Shown: piece after piece, positions 1-8,496 of the stretch | Position numbering within the stretch: position 1 is the first letter of the stretch | Layout: every line of letters starts with the position of its first letter | DNA from: an uncultured Atopobium sp. | GTDB lineage: Bacteria > Actinomycetota > Coriobacteriia > Coriobacteriales > Atopobiaceae | Direction of reading: 5' to 3' | Assembly: GCA_947252455.1 (NCBI GenBank) | Contig: CAMXVQ010000014.1 | Location: 1 to 25,145, forward strand | Length of the DNA stretch: 25,145 nt | Notes under the pieces: model-generated | Databases searched by the model: none | What the model was told of the DNA's origin: nothing | What the model saw: the letters and a program-made list of their open reading frames with translations, nothing else | Program-made: the position numbers and the translations under genes

Positions 1-937
1 GCACCTCAACTGTTGGAATATTTACGGCTTTAAGCGCGTCAAGAAGTGCGATAGACGTGTGCGTATAGGCACCAGGGTTAAATACAATACCTTGATAATT
101 TCCATACGCCTGTTGAATCATATCTACAAGATCGCCTTCGTGATTGGATTGATAGCATTTACACGACGCAAAGCCAAGCTCTTTTGCCGTGTGTTTGCAC
201 AACTGAATAAGCTGCTCATACGAGCTACGTCCATAGAGCGCAGGCTCTCGTATACCAAGCATATTAATGTTGGGGCCGTTTAAAATTAAAATATGATAGG
301 GAAGTAGTGCTTCTGTGGCACAAGCATTACGATCCCAAGACTCATGCTTATTCGCATCTTCGCCAGACGCTGTATGCGTTTTCTTGTGTTGTTTTCCGTT
401 TGCATCGCTAGCATTGCGGGTATGCAAAGCTTTTCTATGTGCAATTTTATTAAGCGAAATTTTTTTATCGTTTTCAAGCAACAGTTTAGTAAGTTCTTCG
501 GCTTCACTTGTCATACGGTTTACATGGTGTGGGTCAAAGGTGGTTTGATGAAGCATAGGTTTAAGTTGCTGTGCCTGTGTTCTTTGAACAGACGCTTTAG
601 GATTGCTTATCTGAACTTTGAGAGCTTCAGAATTATCAAGGGTTGCACCAACACGAGCGCGTGTACGGATCTCAAAATTATTAGAAAGCCCTGTCAAGCG
701 CGAGAAAGACTCAAAAATTGCTTGTACAAGCGTTGGCCGACATACAATTTCTATGCCGTGATCGCCAAGTTTGAGGCTTCCTAAAACGCCTGATATATCG
801 TTAAGACCTGCTTCATCAACCAATGAAGGCTTGATGATTTGTATACGAAGACGAGTCATACACAATGCATTGCTTTGAATGTTTCCAGTGCCACCTAAAC
901 ACGCAATAATAGAGGCAGCTATTTCTTCATTGGTCAC
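1..937 (-). CDS. aroQ: PTS EIIB domain fused to type II 3-dehydroquinate dehydratase (AroQ), 3' end off window
   Basis: Seen: one uninterrupted minus-strand frame of 312 codons from GTG 937 to the left edge. GTG 937 has a G-rich stretch (CGGGG) about six bases upstream. Residues about 3-80 match the glucose-type PTS EIIB domain: an LGGTGNI turn, then Cys26 in ALCMTRLR, the position phosphorylated in this family. Residues about 81-213 are a polar linker rich in Lys, His, Asn and Ser. From about residue 215 a type II dehydroquinase begins, with LILNGPNINMLG, REPALYG (catalytic Tyr loop), QSNHEGDLVD and FNPGAYTHTS. Known: AroQ converts 3-dehydroquinate to 3-dehydroshikimate, and EIIB relays phosphate from EIIA to sugar. 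Inferred: the EIIB part may regulate the enzyme, since no EIIC, EIIA, HPr or EI is seen nearby. AroQ has no start of its own close by: the nearest in-frame ATG is codon 142, with a TTG at codon 171. It lies downstream of the aromatic operon but beyond that operon's terminator. Confidence 0.88.
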   Translation of the reverse strand, partial: MTNEEIAASIIACLGGTGNIQSNALCMTRLRIQIIKPSLVDEAGLNDISGVLGSLKLGDHGIEIVCRPTLVQAIFESFSRLTGLSNNFEIRTRARVGATLDNSEALKVQISNPKASVQRTQAQQLKPMLHQTTFDPHHVNRMTSEAEELTKLLLENDKKISLNKIAHRKALHTRNASDANGKQHKKTHTASGEDANKHESWDRNACATEALLPYHILILNGPNINMLGIREPALYGRSSYEQLIQLCKHTAKELGFASCKCYQSNHEGDLVDMIQQAYGNYQGIVFNPGAYTHTSIALLDALKAVNIPTVEV

Positions 938-1038
938 GATATACCCCGTTTGTTTGAACACGAAAAGCTTGGTGCTTACTTCATGTTTAATCTTCTCATG
1001 TTTGCTTGACTTAGCAAGATGTTTATACGTCAGCGCGC

Positions 1039-1071
1039 AAAATAAAAGGCTTAACGTAGGTTAAGTCTTTT
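1039..1071 (-). terminator. Rho-independent terminator of the aromatic operon
   Basis: A 12-base-pair stem (1044-1055 with 1060-1071, one G-U pair) closes a four-base loop. On the minus strand it is followed by a U-rich tail (TTTTATTTT). It lies about 80 bases past the aroE-aroK stop and upstream of the EIIB-AroQ gene, so it separates the two transcription units. A second small hairpin, ATATTGC/GCAATAT (1143-1162), spans the aroE-aroK stop codon. Confidence 0.75.
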
Positions 1072-1152
1072 AGGAGCGCAAAAGTTCATGCTACGCGCAC
1101 ACGTCTTCACAGAGGATGTGCGAAGCTTGATGTAGAAAACCCCATATTGCTT

Positions 1153-2430
1153 TTACGCAATATCCAGTCGACTGATCAGTGCTTGTGCATCTTTTTGTGC
1201 AGAGCCTAAACAATTATGCACAACATCGGCCCAACGTTCATACGCTTCTTTACGTTCTTCATAAAGTTGCTGTAATCCCTTTGCTTGTGATAGTGGGCGA
1301 TCTTTTACTGAAAGCGAGGTCAAGGGGCGCGTGAGATACACAATCACAGAATTTTGGTGAAGGTATTGGTAATTACTATCTCTGCATACAATTCCGCCAC
1401 CACACGAAATAATCAAACCGCTTTGTTTGCCATAGGTTTCAAGAAGCTTAGATTCTTTCTCTCTAAACGCTTGCTCGCCAAAGGATTTGAGAAAATCGGC
1501 AGGACGCGTATGGTAGTGACGCTCAAACTCTTCGTCTAAGTCTACAAACGCACGTCCTGTAGAGGCACTTATACAACGCGCACACGAAGTTTTCCCAACG
1601 CCTGGCATACCAATAAAGGCAATATTTTTTTGTTGATGCATAAGCTTGGTACTTATACGCGTAATGAGCTTTGTGTCTATGTGTGTATTTTGGAAGTATT
1701 CCGAAGACTTTGCGGCTTGTGCTACCAGCATTGAAAGTCCTGTTTGGTAGGGGATGTGAAGGCGCTCTGCATTAAGGCAAATTCCTGTAATGCTGGGATT
1801 ATAGACCACATCGATAACGCCTTTGAGCTGAGAGAATTTTGCAAGTCCACCCGTGTCTATCAACGAAGCAGGACAGTTTGGATACATACCAACAGGTGTT
1901 GCGCCCACAATAAGCGCTGCGTTGGGCACGCGTTCATACATGGTTTGATAGGTAAGTTCGCCCTCGCGATCTACTACATGAATACAAGCATTATAGGCAC
2001 GTAAGGCGCAGCAAACGGCTTGAGATGCGCCTCCTGCTCCTAATACCAAGACGTCACGTTGAGCAATGACGTCTTCTACGCTGCTTTTGAGCTGTGTTGT
2101 ACAAAAATGTTCAAGCAACCACGAAAAACCATACACATCGGTGTTATAGGCATAAACGCATCCATCTCTTTTTACGAGCGTGTTAGCAACGCCTAAACGA
2201 CATGCAAGCTCGTCGGCTTTATCTGCATACTCATACGCAGCACGTTTATATGGAATGGTAACGTTTATACCATCCCAGTTTCCATGAGTTATAAAGTCTT
2301 CAACTTCATGTGGTTCTTTTTCAAAATAGGTATATGGATACGAGCCAAGCTCTTTATGAATTACATCCGACCAGCTATGTTTAAGTGTTCGCCCCAACAG
2401 ACCATAAATTTTTGTTGTATTTTGAGCCAT
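1153..2430 (-). CDS. aroE-aroK: Shikimate dehydrogenase-shikimate kinase fusion (AroE-AroK)
   Basis: A bifunctional cytosolic enzyme of 425 residues. It reduces 3-dehydroshikimate with NADPH, then phosphorylates shikimate with ATP. AroE domain (about 7-275): LKHSWS substrate motif, GINVTIPYK with the catalytic Lys62, NTDVYG with Asp98, the GAGGAS nucleotide-binding turn (131-136), ATPVGM and a C-terminal GLSMLVAQAA. AroK domain (about 267-425): P-loop GMPGVGKT (274-281), DLDEEF, GEQAFREKES, CGGG (343-346) and the lid arginine in DRPL. ATG 2430 is chosen because GGAGG lies just upstream and the start follows the pheA stop by one base. A longer in-frame extension up to 2508 would overlap pheA and adds nothing recognisable. 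The enzymes are usually separate proteins; here they carry consecutive pathway steps in one chain. Confidence 0.95.
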   Translation of the reverse strand: MAQNTTKIYGLLGRTLKHSWSDVIHKELGSYPYTYFEKEPHEVEDFITHGNWDGINVTIPYKRAAYEYADKADELACRLGVANTLVKRDGCVYAYNTDVYGFSWLLEHFCTTQLKSSVEDVIAQRDVLVLGAGGASQAVCCALRAYNACIHVVDREGELTYQTMYERVPNAALIVGATPVGMYPNCPASLIDTGGLAKFSQLKGVIDVVYNPSITGICLNAERLHIPYQTGLSMLVAQAAKSSEYFQNTHIDTKLITRISTKLMHQQKNIAFIGMPGVGKTSCARCISASTGRAFVDLDEEFERHYHTRPADFLKSFGEQAFREKESKLLETYGKQSGLIISCGGGIVCRDSNYQYLHQNSVIVYLTRPLTSLSVKDRPLSQAKGLQQLYEERKEAYERWADVVHNCLGSAQKDAQALISRLDIA

Positions 2431-2431
2431 G

Positions 2432-3592
2432 TTATATAACCTCCGTATAGCTACCCAAGTAGCGAACCTCAACACATTCTTGCGTAAGTGTTTCCATAAG
2501 ACGAGCAAACTCTGGAGCTAAAGGTGAGCACGAAATATCAAAATAGAACATAAATTCAAAGTCGTGGTTGGGGATTGGTCTACTTTCCAGTTTTATAATA
2601 TTGATACCCAAGGTATAAAACGTTGCAAGAATTTTGTACAAACTTCCCGGTTTATGCGATGCTATCAGCATAAGCGATGTGCGATCTGCTCCTGGAAAGA
2701 TTTCGAGATTTCGTGCAATACACGCAAAACGCGTGTAGTTGTTGCTGCTATCTTGAACATCTTCTTTAAGCACGTCTAAACCATAAATCTCCGCACAGTT
2801 TTTACTTGCAAGCGCTGCACAATTTGAATCTGGTGACGATGCCACCATTTGCGCAGCAACAGCGGTATTTTTTACCGTGTGAATTTCAACATGCTTGAGC
2901 GTATCAATAAAATGAGAAGACTGAGCAAGTGCTTGTTCGTGGCTATAGATGTGCGTAATATTTTCAAGTGTACTTCCAGCTTTTGCCAAAAGATTGTGCT
3001 CAATTTTAAGCCTGCATGTTCTTACAATTGAAAATTGATAGCGGTGCATAAGTTCAAACACCTGGTTAACTGATCCTGCATAGCTGTTTTCTATAGGTAT
3101 TACTCCATAGGTACATACACCGTCTTCTATTGATTGAAACACATCTTCAAAATGTGGATAGTAGTTAAGTGTTGCATGCTTAAACAGCTTATCTGCTGCA
3201 AGTTGCTGATAAGCTCCTTCAATTCCTTGGCAACTTACATGGGCAAACGACGGAAACAATTGGTTGGTGTTTTTTTGAATTGCCTTGGTTATATGCGCAA
3301 GCTCTGATGTTTCAGAGTTCATATGCGAGTACTCACGTATTTTTGCAATGTGCATAATTATTTGAAACAGCGTTTGCATGGGCTCGATAAGCTCTTGCGG
3401 ACTCATGGTGGCAATGCGCTCCAGTACACAGCGCTCGCGATTGTTATCAAGCACCGCTAAGCCGTGTTCTTTTTTGTATGCGGCAATAGCTTGTACGCAG
3501 TCTAAACGTTGCGTTATGAGCTGCACAAGCTTAGTATCTATTGCGTCAATCTGATCTCTTTGTGCGGTGAGTGTATCGTCGTTTGCCTTCAT
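2432..3592 (-). CDS. pheA: Bifunctional chorismate mutase/prephenate dehydratase (P-protein)
   Basis: A 386-residue cytosolic enzyme that makes prephenate from chorismate and then phenylpyruvate, committing flux to phenylalanine. Residues about 10-90 form an AroQ-type helical chorismate mutase (QIDAIDTKLVQLI, with RERCVLERI further on). Residues about 120-295 are prephenate dehydratase, with EGAYQQLAAD, IPIENSYAGSV and the catalytic TRF (287-289). Residues about 303-386 are an ACT regulatory domain with KPGSLYKIL and ESRP (336-339), motifs linked to phenylalanine binding in this family, so feedback inhibition is expected. AGAAGGA precedes the ATG. The stop lies one base before the aroE-aroK start, which suggests translational coupling. 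The three-domain order matches E. coli PheA, although many actinobacteria have only the dehydratase. Confidence 0.95.
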   Translation of the reverse strand: MKANDDTLTAQRDQIDAIDTKLVQLITQRLDCVQAIAAYKKEHGLAVLDNNRERCVLERIATMSPQELIEPMQTLFQIIMHIAKIREYSHMNSETSELAHITKAIQKNTNQLFPSFAHVSCQGIEGAYQQLAADKLFKHATLNYYPHFEDVFQSIEDGVCTYGVIPIENSYAGSVNQVFELMHRYQFSIVRTCRLKIEHNLLAKAGSTLENITHIYSHEQALAQSSHFIDTLKHVEIHTVKNTAVAAQMVASSPDSNCAALASKNCAEIYGLDVLKEDVQDSSNNYTRFACIARNLEIFPGADRTSLMLIASHKPGSLYKILATFYTLGINIIKLESRPIPNHDFEFMFYFDISCSPLAPEFARLMETLTQECVEVRYLGSYTEVI

Positions 3593-3601
3593 GTGATCCT
3601 T

Positions 3602-4774
3602 CTATGCGTTGTTGTTGGGTGTGCACGTACCTGCAGGATAGCTTATAAGAGCGTCAAGTGTTACCAGCGCGCACACTGCTTCTACCACCACGCACGCGCG
3701 CGGTACAATACAGGGATCGTGCCGCCCGTGGATTTCTAAATCTACGTCTTTGCCACTTTGCGTATCTACCGAATGTTGCAGACGCGCAATACTAGGTGTT
3801 GGCTTAATGCCTACGTGTACCAATATAGGATTTCCCGTGCTTATACCACCTAACATACCTCCAGCAAAATTAGTATGTGTTACCACGTGCTTATGCGTTT
3901 CATCCCAAAAATATGCATCGTTATGCATAGAGCCGCGCATGGTACAGGCCTCAAATCCTTTTCCAAATTCAACGCCTTTAACTGCAGGTATGCCAAATAA
4001 TGCCCGTGCATACATGTTCTCAAGACCGTCGAACATAGGCGATCCCACACCTTTGGGTAGCCCACATACAACGCATTCAATACTTCCACCAATGGAGTCT
4101 TTATCGCTATGCACGGCTTCAATAAGCTCTTGCATATGTTGAGCAGCGTTTGCATTGAGTGTGCTGAGGTTTTGCTTGTGCGTTTGGTAGCTTTGCGTGT
4201 GAAGTTCCTCTAAATGGCGTAGCTGGTTTGCAAGCTTCTGTTGCCCGTTTTCTGTGGTATCAAAGGCACAAAAGCTCGTATCGTATACATCACCAACTGA
4301 TGATATATGAGCATATACGTGTATGCCTTTTGAGCTTAAGTATTGCTTTGCTAGCGCGCCAGCAATACATAAAGGAGCAGTAAGTCTTCCCGAAAAATGT
4401 CCGCCACCGTAGATATCTTGTACACCCTTCCATTTTTGATCAGCCGAAAAATCGGCGTGTCCTGGGCGATAGATATGCTCAAGTGGTTTATAAGCGCTTG
4501 CGTGCGTATTAGTATTAGCTATAAAAGCACATATTGGGGCGCCGCATGTTTGATCTGATTTATTTAGTCCGCTTACAAAATGTATCTCATCAGATTCTTG
4601 ACGAGGCGTTGACCAAGGTGCGGCTCCTGGTTTTCTGCGTGCGGAAAACTTGGCAAGAAGTTCTCTATCAAGCTTCATACCAGCAGGAAAGCCGTTAATA
4701 ACGCATCCGATAGCTTCGCTGTGTGATTGTCCAAATACCGAAACAGTCAGTGTTGTTCCAAATTGAGAAGGCAT
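3602..4774 (-). CDS. aroC: Chorismate synthase
   Basis: A 390-residue enzyme that removes phosphate from EPSP (5-enolpyruvylshikimate-3-phosphate) to give chorismate, using reduced FMN. Visible motifs: FGQSHSEAIG with His18, INGFPAGM, RRKPG, RPGHAD (103-108), GGGHFSGRLTAP (123-134) and a C-terminal GRHDPCIVPRA. The glycine-rich stretch reads GGGHFSGRLT rather than the GGGRSSARET of E. coli. I recall the former from anaerobic Firmicutes, so I take it as a subfamily trait rather than damage. The start ATG shares its A with the TAA stop of aroA (TAATG), so the two genes are probably translationally coupled. The stop is nine bases before pheA. Length is slightly above the common 350-370 residues, through an insertion around residues 160-200. 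Confidence 0.95.
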   Translation of the reverse strand: MPSQFGTTLTVSVFGQSHSEAIGCVINGFPAGMKLDRELLAKFSARRKPGAAPWSTPRQESDEIHFVSGLNKSDQTCGAPICAFIANTNTHASAYKPLEHIYRPGHADFSADQKWKGVQDIYGGGHFSGRLTAPLCIAGALAKQYLSSKGIHVYAHISSVGDVYDTSFCAFDTTENGQQKLANQLRHLEELHTQSYQTHKQNLSTLNANAAQHMQELIEAVHSDKDSIGGSIECVVCGLPKGVGSPMFDGLENMYARALFGIPAVKGVEFGKGFEACTMRGSMHNDAYFWDETHKHVVTHTNFAGGMLGGISTGNPILVHVGIKPTPSIARLQHSVDTQSGKDVDLEIHGRHDPCIVPRACVVVEAVCALVTLDALISYPAGTCTPNNNA

Positions 4775-6126
4775 TAGTCATCCTTTGTTTCTAGATATCC
4801 GCCTAAATGTACAAAATCCTCAAAAAAGGTTGGATATGATTTTCGCACGCATTCGGCGCCACGTATCGTGGTGGGGTGCTGAGCATACGCAGCTGCTATA
4901 GTTGCCATCATTGCAATTCTATGATCGCGAAAACACTCAACTTCGCCTCCTGTAAGCATACCGTGGCCATGAATGTAGATGGTATCAGCGTCAGAGCTTA
5001 TATCTGCACCCATGTTTTGCAGGGTTGTTGTTATGCTTAAAATTCTATCGGACTCTTTAAGGCGCAAGCGTGATGCATGCGTAAGTTTGGTAGTGCCGTT
5101 TGCAAAACATGCAAGCGCTGCTAAAGGTGGTGCTAAATCAACTATATCGTCCAGCGGAAGTGTTGCGGGTCTAAGCGCCTTTGATCCAACTTCGATATAC
5201 GATGCAGTTTTTTGTGTACGCGCACCAAAAGCCGCCAAACACGCCAGAATTGCTTTATCACCTTGTGAAGATGTAAGCGAAAGTCCACTCATGCGCAAAG
5301 GATTACCCAAAGCTGCTGCACATAACCAAAAGCCCGCGCCCGACCAATCGCCTTCAACGGTTAAAGACTGGCGTGGCAAGGACAGTGTTTGTTCATCTAC
5401 GCTAAAACGTATAAACTCCTGACCTTGGTCATCATATTCTTGCGTTTGTGCTACGTTGATTCCAAACTGTTGAAGCGCATCGATTGTCATCTTTACATAT
5501 GATTTTGACTCGAACGGCTTTGAAACGATAATTTCTAGATGAAGGTGTGCAATTCCTGCTGCCAGTAAGAGTCCGCTTATATATTGTGACGAAACGTTAC
5601 CTGGTATATGAAACACACCGCCTGAGAGCTTTCCTTTTATTTCTAAGGGAAACGCTCCTTGCTCGGATAAGAAGCACCCGTGAGCACAAAGTTCAGAATA
5701 CAAAGGCTCAAGGGGGCGCGTAGCTAGTCTTCCTTGACCAACAAAATATGCATGCTTTCCAAGCGCAGCAACTACGGGAAGCATAAACCTAAGTGTTGAA
5801 CCAGATTCACCACAATTGAGGATGACCGGGGTATCACCTGTTGCGCTTGAGTTATCTGTGAATGCGTCCTTGGTATCTGCGAGAGAGCTTTGACTTGCAA
5901 AAAACATGCCGCGCACACGATATCCTAAGGTGGTACGAGTAATACATGCACCAAGCGCTTCTAAGCACTCAATGGTTGCTTGTATATCATCCGAGGTACT
6001 TGAGCAATTTATATCTACAATCGCAGACGTTGAGGCAGCTAAAATAAGAAGTCTGTGTGCCATCGACTTAGACGCTATTGCACTTACGGTACCTTGTAAA
6101 CCATGCGGTTGAATAACTACATTCAT
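4774..6126 (-). CDS. aroA: EPSP synthase (3-phosphoshikimate 1-carboxyvinyltransferase)
   Basis: A 450-residue enzyme that joins PEP to shikimate-3-phosphate. Motifs: SKSMAHR near the start (Lys20, Ser21), NCGESGSTLRFMLP (104-117), QGRLATRPLEPL, GDWSGAGFWL (259-268), DLAPPLA with the probable catalytic Asp330, KESDR (357-361), DHRIAMM (401-407) and KSYPTFFEDF near the C terminus. The PEP-loop sequence ESGSTLR differs from the GNAGTAMR of the E. coli class, so glyphosate sensitivity cannot be assumed. Residues about 78-98 hold a short polar insertion before the PEP loop. It is the first gene after the only large intra-operon gap (156 bases, 6127-6282) and may have its own promoter there. Confidence 0.95.
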   Translation of the reverse strand: MNVVIQPHGLQGTVSAIASKSMAHRLLILAASTSAIVDINCSSTSDDIQATIECLEALGACITRTTLGYRVRGMFFASQSSLADTKDAFTDNSSATGDTPVILNCGESGSTLRFMLPVVAALGKHAYFVGQGRLATRPLEPLYSELCAHGCFLSEQGAFPLEIKGKLSGGVFHIPGNVSSQYISGLLLAAGIAHLHLEIIVSKPFESKSYVKMTIDALQQFGINVAQTQEYDDQGQEFIRFSVDEQTLSLPRQSLTVEGDWSGAGFWLCAAALGNPLRMSGLSLTSSQGDKAILACLAAFGARTQKTASYIEVGSKALRPATLPLDDIVDLAPPLAALACFANGTTKLTHASRLRLKESDRILSITTTLQNMGADISSDADTIYIHGHGMLTGGEVECFRDHRIAMMATIAAAYAQHPTTIRGAECVRKSYPTFFEDFVHLGGYLETKDD

Positions 6127-6162
6127 GTAAACCTCAAACTTTTATCAATTTTCATTCATTAC

Positions 6163-6168
6163 ATCATA
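6163..6168 (-). promoter_or_regulatory. Possible internal promoter -10 upstream of aroA
   Basis: On the minus strand TATGAT lies 37 bases upstream of the aroA start, in the single long gap of the operon. No convincing -35 is seen at 17-18 bases, so the call is weak. The same gap holds a small inverted repeat, GCTTAA/TTAAGC (6250-6270), and a 12-base palindrome, GCGTAGCTACGC (6277-6288), that overlaps the aroB stop. Neither has a U-tract. Confidence 0.3.
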
Positions 6169-6282
6169 CTCGATTTGTAGCCATTTTTGACCGCGTAATT
6201 GTTGTTGATAAGAGTATCTAAGACCCGGACACTTTGCGCCGCTTTGTAAGCTTAAGCGCATAAGTTAAGCGAGCACGCGTAG

Positions 6283-7395
6283 CTACGCACGCGCGTACGA
6301 AAGAAATGCCTTAAATTCGTCGAGCGACATACGCTGAATATATACCTGTCCAATTTCTTGGGGGATAACAACATTTATCGAATTACCATGACGTTTTTTA
6401 TCGTGCGTTGCATAGTGATAGAGAACATCTGTTTCTATATTGGTAGTAGTAGGGAGTTGATAGCTGCTTACAAGATCGATGATTTCGTTCATTGTTTGCG
6501 CGCTACACAGATTTTCGTGATAGGCGGCGCGTGCGATACAGCACATACCTGCTGCAACGCATGATCCGTGCCCTTGTTCAAAGTTCATTGCTGCCTCAAT
6601 AGCATGACCTATGGTGTGTCCAAAATTAAGAATTTGTCTTAGACCGCCTTCGGTTTCGTCTTTGCTTACAACAGAACTTTTTATTTCGATACAGCGCTTA
6701 ATAATTTCACCAAGTTGGTGTAGGTCTTGAGGTACTCCTTGAGTATGTTCTTTGCCGTAGAGTTCCACCTGATTATGAGTAGTTAAGAGATGCCACAGGT
6801 TTTTGTCGGCAATAACTGCATATTTAAGAATTTCACCCCATGAATCACAAAAAAGCTTGCGATCAAGGGTAACAAGAGCCGATGTATCAACAAAAACGCC
6901 CACAGGTTGTGTAAAGGTACCTGCAAGATTTTTCCCAGCTTTAAGATCAATAGCGGTTTTTCCTCCTATCGAAGAATCAACCATTGATAGCAGCGAGGTT
7001 GGCACATGGATAAGCTTAATTCCTCGGAGATAAACAGCAGACGCCAATCCAGCAATATCGCCTACAACGCCTCCACCCAACGCAAGAATTGCATCGTCGC
7101 GTGTAAGCTCAGCTGCGGCAAGTTCTTCTAAGAGAAACGAGAGTGTCTGGATATTTTTATGTGCTTCACCATGAGGAATGACTATATGAGATACGCGATA
7201 ACCTGCGTTTGTAAACGACTGCGTAATACAAGACCCATACAGAGGATATACATGATCATCACTCACGATACAAATCTTGGTAGCTTTCATAAGAGGTACA
7301 AGATAGTTTCCTATGGAATCGTAAAAAGCTGAGCCAACATACACCTTATATGAGTGTGAAGGTGTTGATACCTGTACAGTGGTAAGGTTATTCAT
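6283..7395 (-). CDS. aroB: 3-dehydroquinate synthase
   Basis: A 370-residue NAD- and metal-dependent enzyme that cyclises DAHP to 3-dehydroquinate, the second step of the shikimate pathway. Motifs: LALGGGVVGDIAGL (105-117, NAD binding), RGIKLIHVPTSLLSMVDSS, GGKTAID, GKNLAGTF, WGEILKY with Glu188, and NFGHTIGHAIE with His260 followed by GHG with His276. Glu188, His260 and His276 fit the zinc ligands of the family. The usual HGE is HGS here, and AEV before the lysine is GEI; both are mild variants. The start overlaps the tyrA stop by four bases (ATGA), indicating coupled translation. Confidence 0.95.
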   Translation of the reverse strand: MNNLTTVQVSTPSHSYKVYVGSAFYDSIGNYLVPLMKATKICIVSDDHVYPLYGSCITQSFTNAGYRVSHIVIPHGEAHKNIQTLSFLLEELAAAELTRDDAILALGGGVVGDIAGLASAVYLRGIKLIHVPTSLLSMVDSSIGGKTAIDLKAGKNLAGTFTQPVGVFVDTSALVTLDRKLFCDSWGEILKYAVIADKNLWHLLTTHNQVELYGKEHTQGVPQDLHQLGEIIKRCIEIKSSVVSKDETEGGLRQILNFGHTIGHAIEAAMNFEQGHGSCVAAGMCCIARAAYHENLCSAQTMNEIIDLVSSYQLPTTTNIETDVLYHYATHDKKRHGNSINVVIPQEIGQVYIQRMSLDEFKAFLSYARA

Positions 7396-8357
7396 GATTG
7401 TTCTGCCTTCTTCTTTAAAGCATCGCCTTCCGCGAGCAAACGATGAAGCATGTGTTCATCTGCGCTGTCTAAGGCATCTTTGTATTGTTGTAGATGAGAG
7501 ATCATAAGGCTTATCTCGTGTGAAAGATTATCTTTATTTGCCAAAAAGAGCTCGGTCCACATATCGGCATTAAGCCTTGCCACACGGGTGAGGTCTTTAT
7601 ATGAACCAGCAGAAAATCCCTTGTGCGCTTGTGCGGCAGGACTTTTAACATAAGCATTAGAAACAACGTGAGCAAGTTGAGAAGTGTATGCAATTTGCTG
7701 GTCATGAAATTGAGCATTTGTACAGCGATAACTACCAAACTTACACGATGCGAGGAGCTTTTGTAGACGAGAACACAACTGTTCTTGTTGTCTAGAGCTG
7801 TACGAATCGGGGAAAACTACCACCATGGGAGCATGGTGGAACATGTTTGCGCGCGCGTGCGCAAAGCCTGAATATTGTGTTCCTGCCATGGGATGGCAAC
7901 CAATAAATTCCCATGGATAATCGTGTGCGAGTGCAAAACAGCGCTTGCAGGTAGTTCTTTTTACACCGCCTGTGTCAATGACAAGAGCATCTGGCGAAAT
8001 TTGAGGTGCGTGCTGCTCAAGCCATGTTTCATTTGCATGAGGATAAGCTGCCAAAATGATAAGTTCGCACTTAGATATGTTTTCATTATCAAGCGCAAGC
8101 GCATGACAATCTGCACATGCCTGCTTCATAACCTCTTGGTTTCTATTAAAGAGATAGAGTTTTTGCGCGCCTTGGCAGAGTGCTTTTGCAAACGATCCAC
8201 CAATCAGACCAAGTCCTACAATTCCTACGGCACCAGGAATAAATGATGTTGTATGCTCACAGGTAGACGGCTTGTCTTGCGGGGATTCTTCCGCACGTGT
8301 TGAGGTGTGAGTAGCAAAGGTAGAAGAACTTGTTTGTTGTGGATTTAAACGCGCCAC
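7392..8357 (-). CDS. tyrA: Prephenate dehydrogenase
   Basis: A 321-residue enzyme that oxidatively decarboxylates prephenate to 4-hydroxyphenylpyruvate for tyrosine synthesis. The Rossmann turn GLGLIGGSFAKAL begins at residue 48, followed by VIDTGGVK, GCHPMAGTQYSGF and TSQLAHVVSNA with a conserved His. There is no C-terminal ACT domain, so tyrosine feedback by that route is not expected. A 40-residue Ser/Thr-rich N-terminal extension precedes the Rossmann fold and looks disordered. The start is GTG 8357 with GAGGTGAT six to seven bases upstream. It begins only 18 bases after the encoded CCA of tRNA-Arg and is the first protein gene of the aromatic operon. Confidence 0.93.
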   Translation of the reverse strand: MARLNPQQTSSSTFATHTSTRAEESPQDKPSTCEHTTSFIPGAVGIVGLGLIGGSFAKALCQGAQKLYLFNRNQEVMKQACADCHALALDNENISKCELIILAAYPHANETWLEQHAPQISPDALVIDTGGVKRTTCKRCFALAHDYPWEFIGCHPMAGTQYSGFAHARANMFHHAPMVVVFPDSYSSRQQEQLCSRLQKLLASCKFGSYRCTNAQFHDQQIAYTSQLAHVVSNAYVKSPAAQAHKGFSAGSYKDLTRVARLNADMWTELFLANKDNLSHEISLMISHLQQYKDALDSADEHMLHRLLAEGDALKKKAEQS

Positions 8358-8375
8358 CTATATCACCTCAAAAAA

Positions 8376-8452
8376 TGGTGACTCCAGCGGGGTTCGAACC
8401 CGCGACCTTTCGCTCCGGAGGCGAACGCTCTAATCCACTGAGCTATGGAGCC
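8376..8452 (-). tRNA. tRNA-Arg, anticodon CCG
   Basis: A full cloverleaf can be drawn: acceptor GGCTCCA/TGGAGTC, D-stem GCTC/GAGC, anticodon stem TTCGC/GCGAA with loop CTCCGGA (anticodon CCG, reading CGG), T-stem GCGGG/CCCGC with TTCGAAC, discriminator A and an encoded CCA. A run of six T follows the CCA directly, and then the tyrA ribosome binding site. The tRNA and tyrA probably share one transcript. Confidence 0.96.
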
Positions 8453-8496
8453 GCGTTGTCGTACATAGACGTATTTGCATGACACTATGGTACCTG

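Noticed and set aside
286..784. Open frames on both strands in the first 800 bases
   Set aside because: They overlap the EIIB-AroQ frame, which has clear domain motifs throughout. The others show no recognisable protein pattern.
2431..2508. Longer N terminus for AroE-AroK starting at 2508
   Set aside because: It overlaps the end of pheA, while ATG 2430 has a strong ribosome binding site and fits the AroE N terminus.
3750..4155. Frames inside aroC on the other strand or in other frames
   Set aside because: They lie entirely within a gene whose motifs are intact and look like shadow frames.
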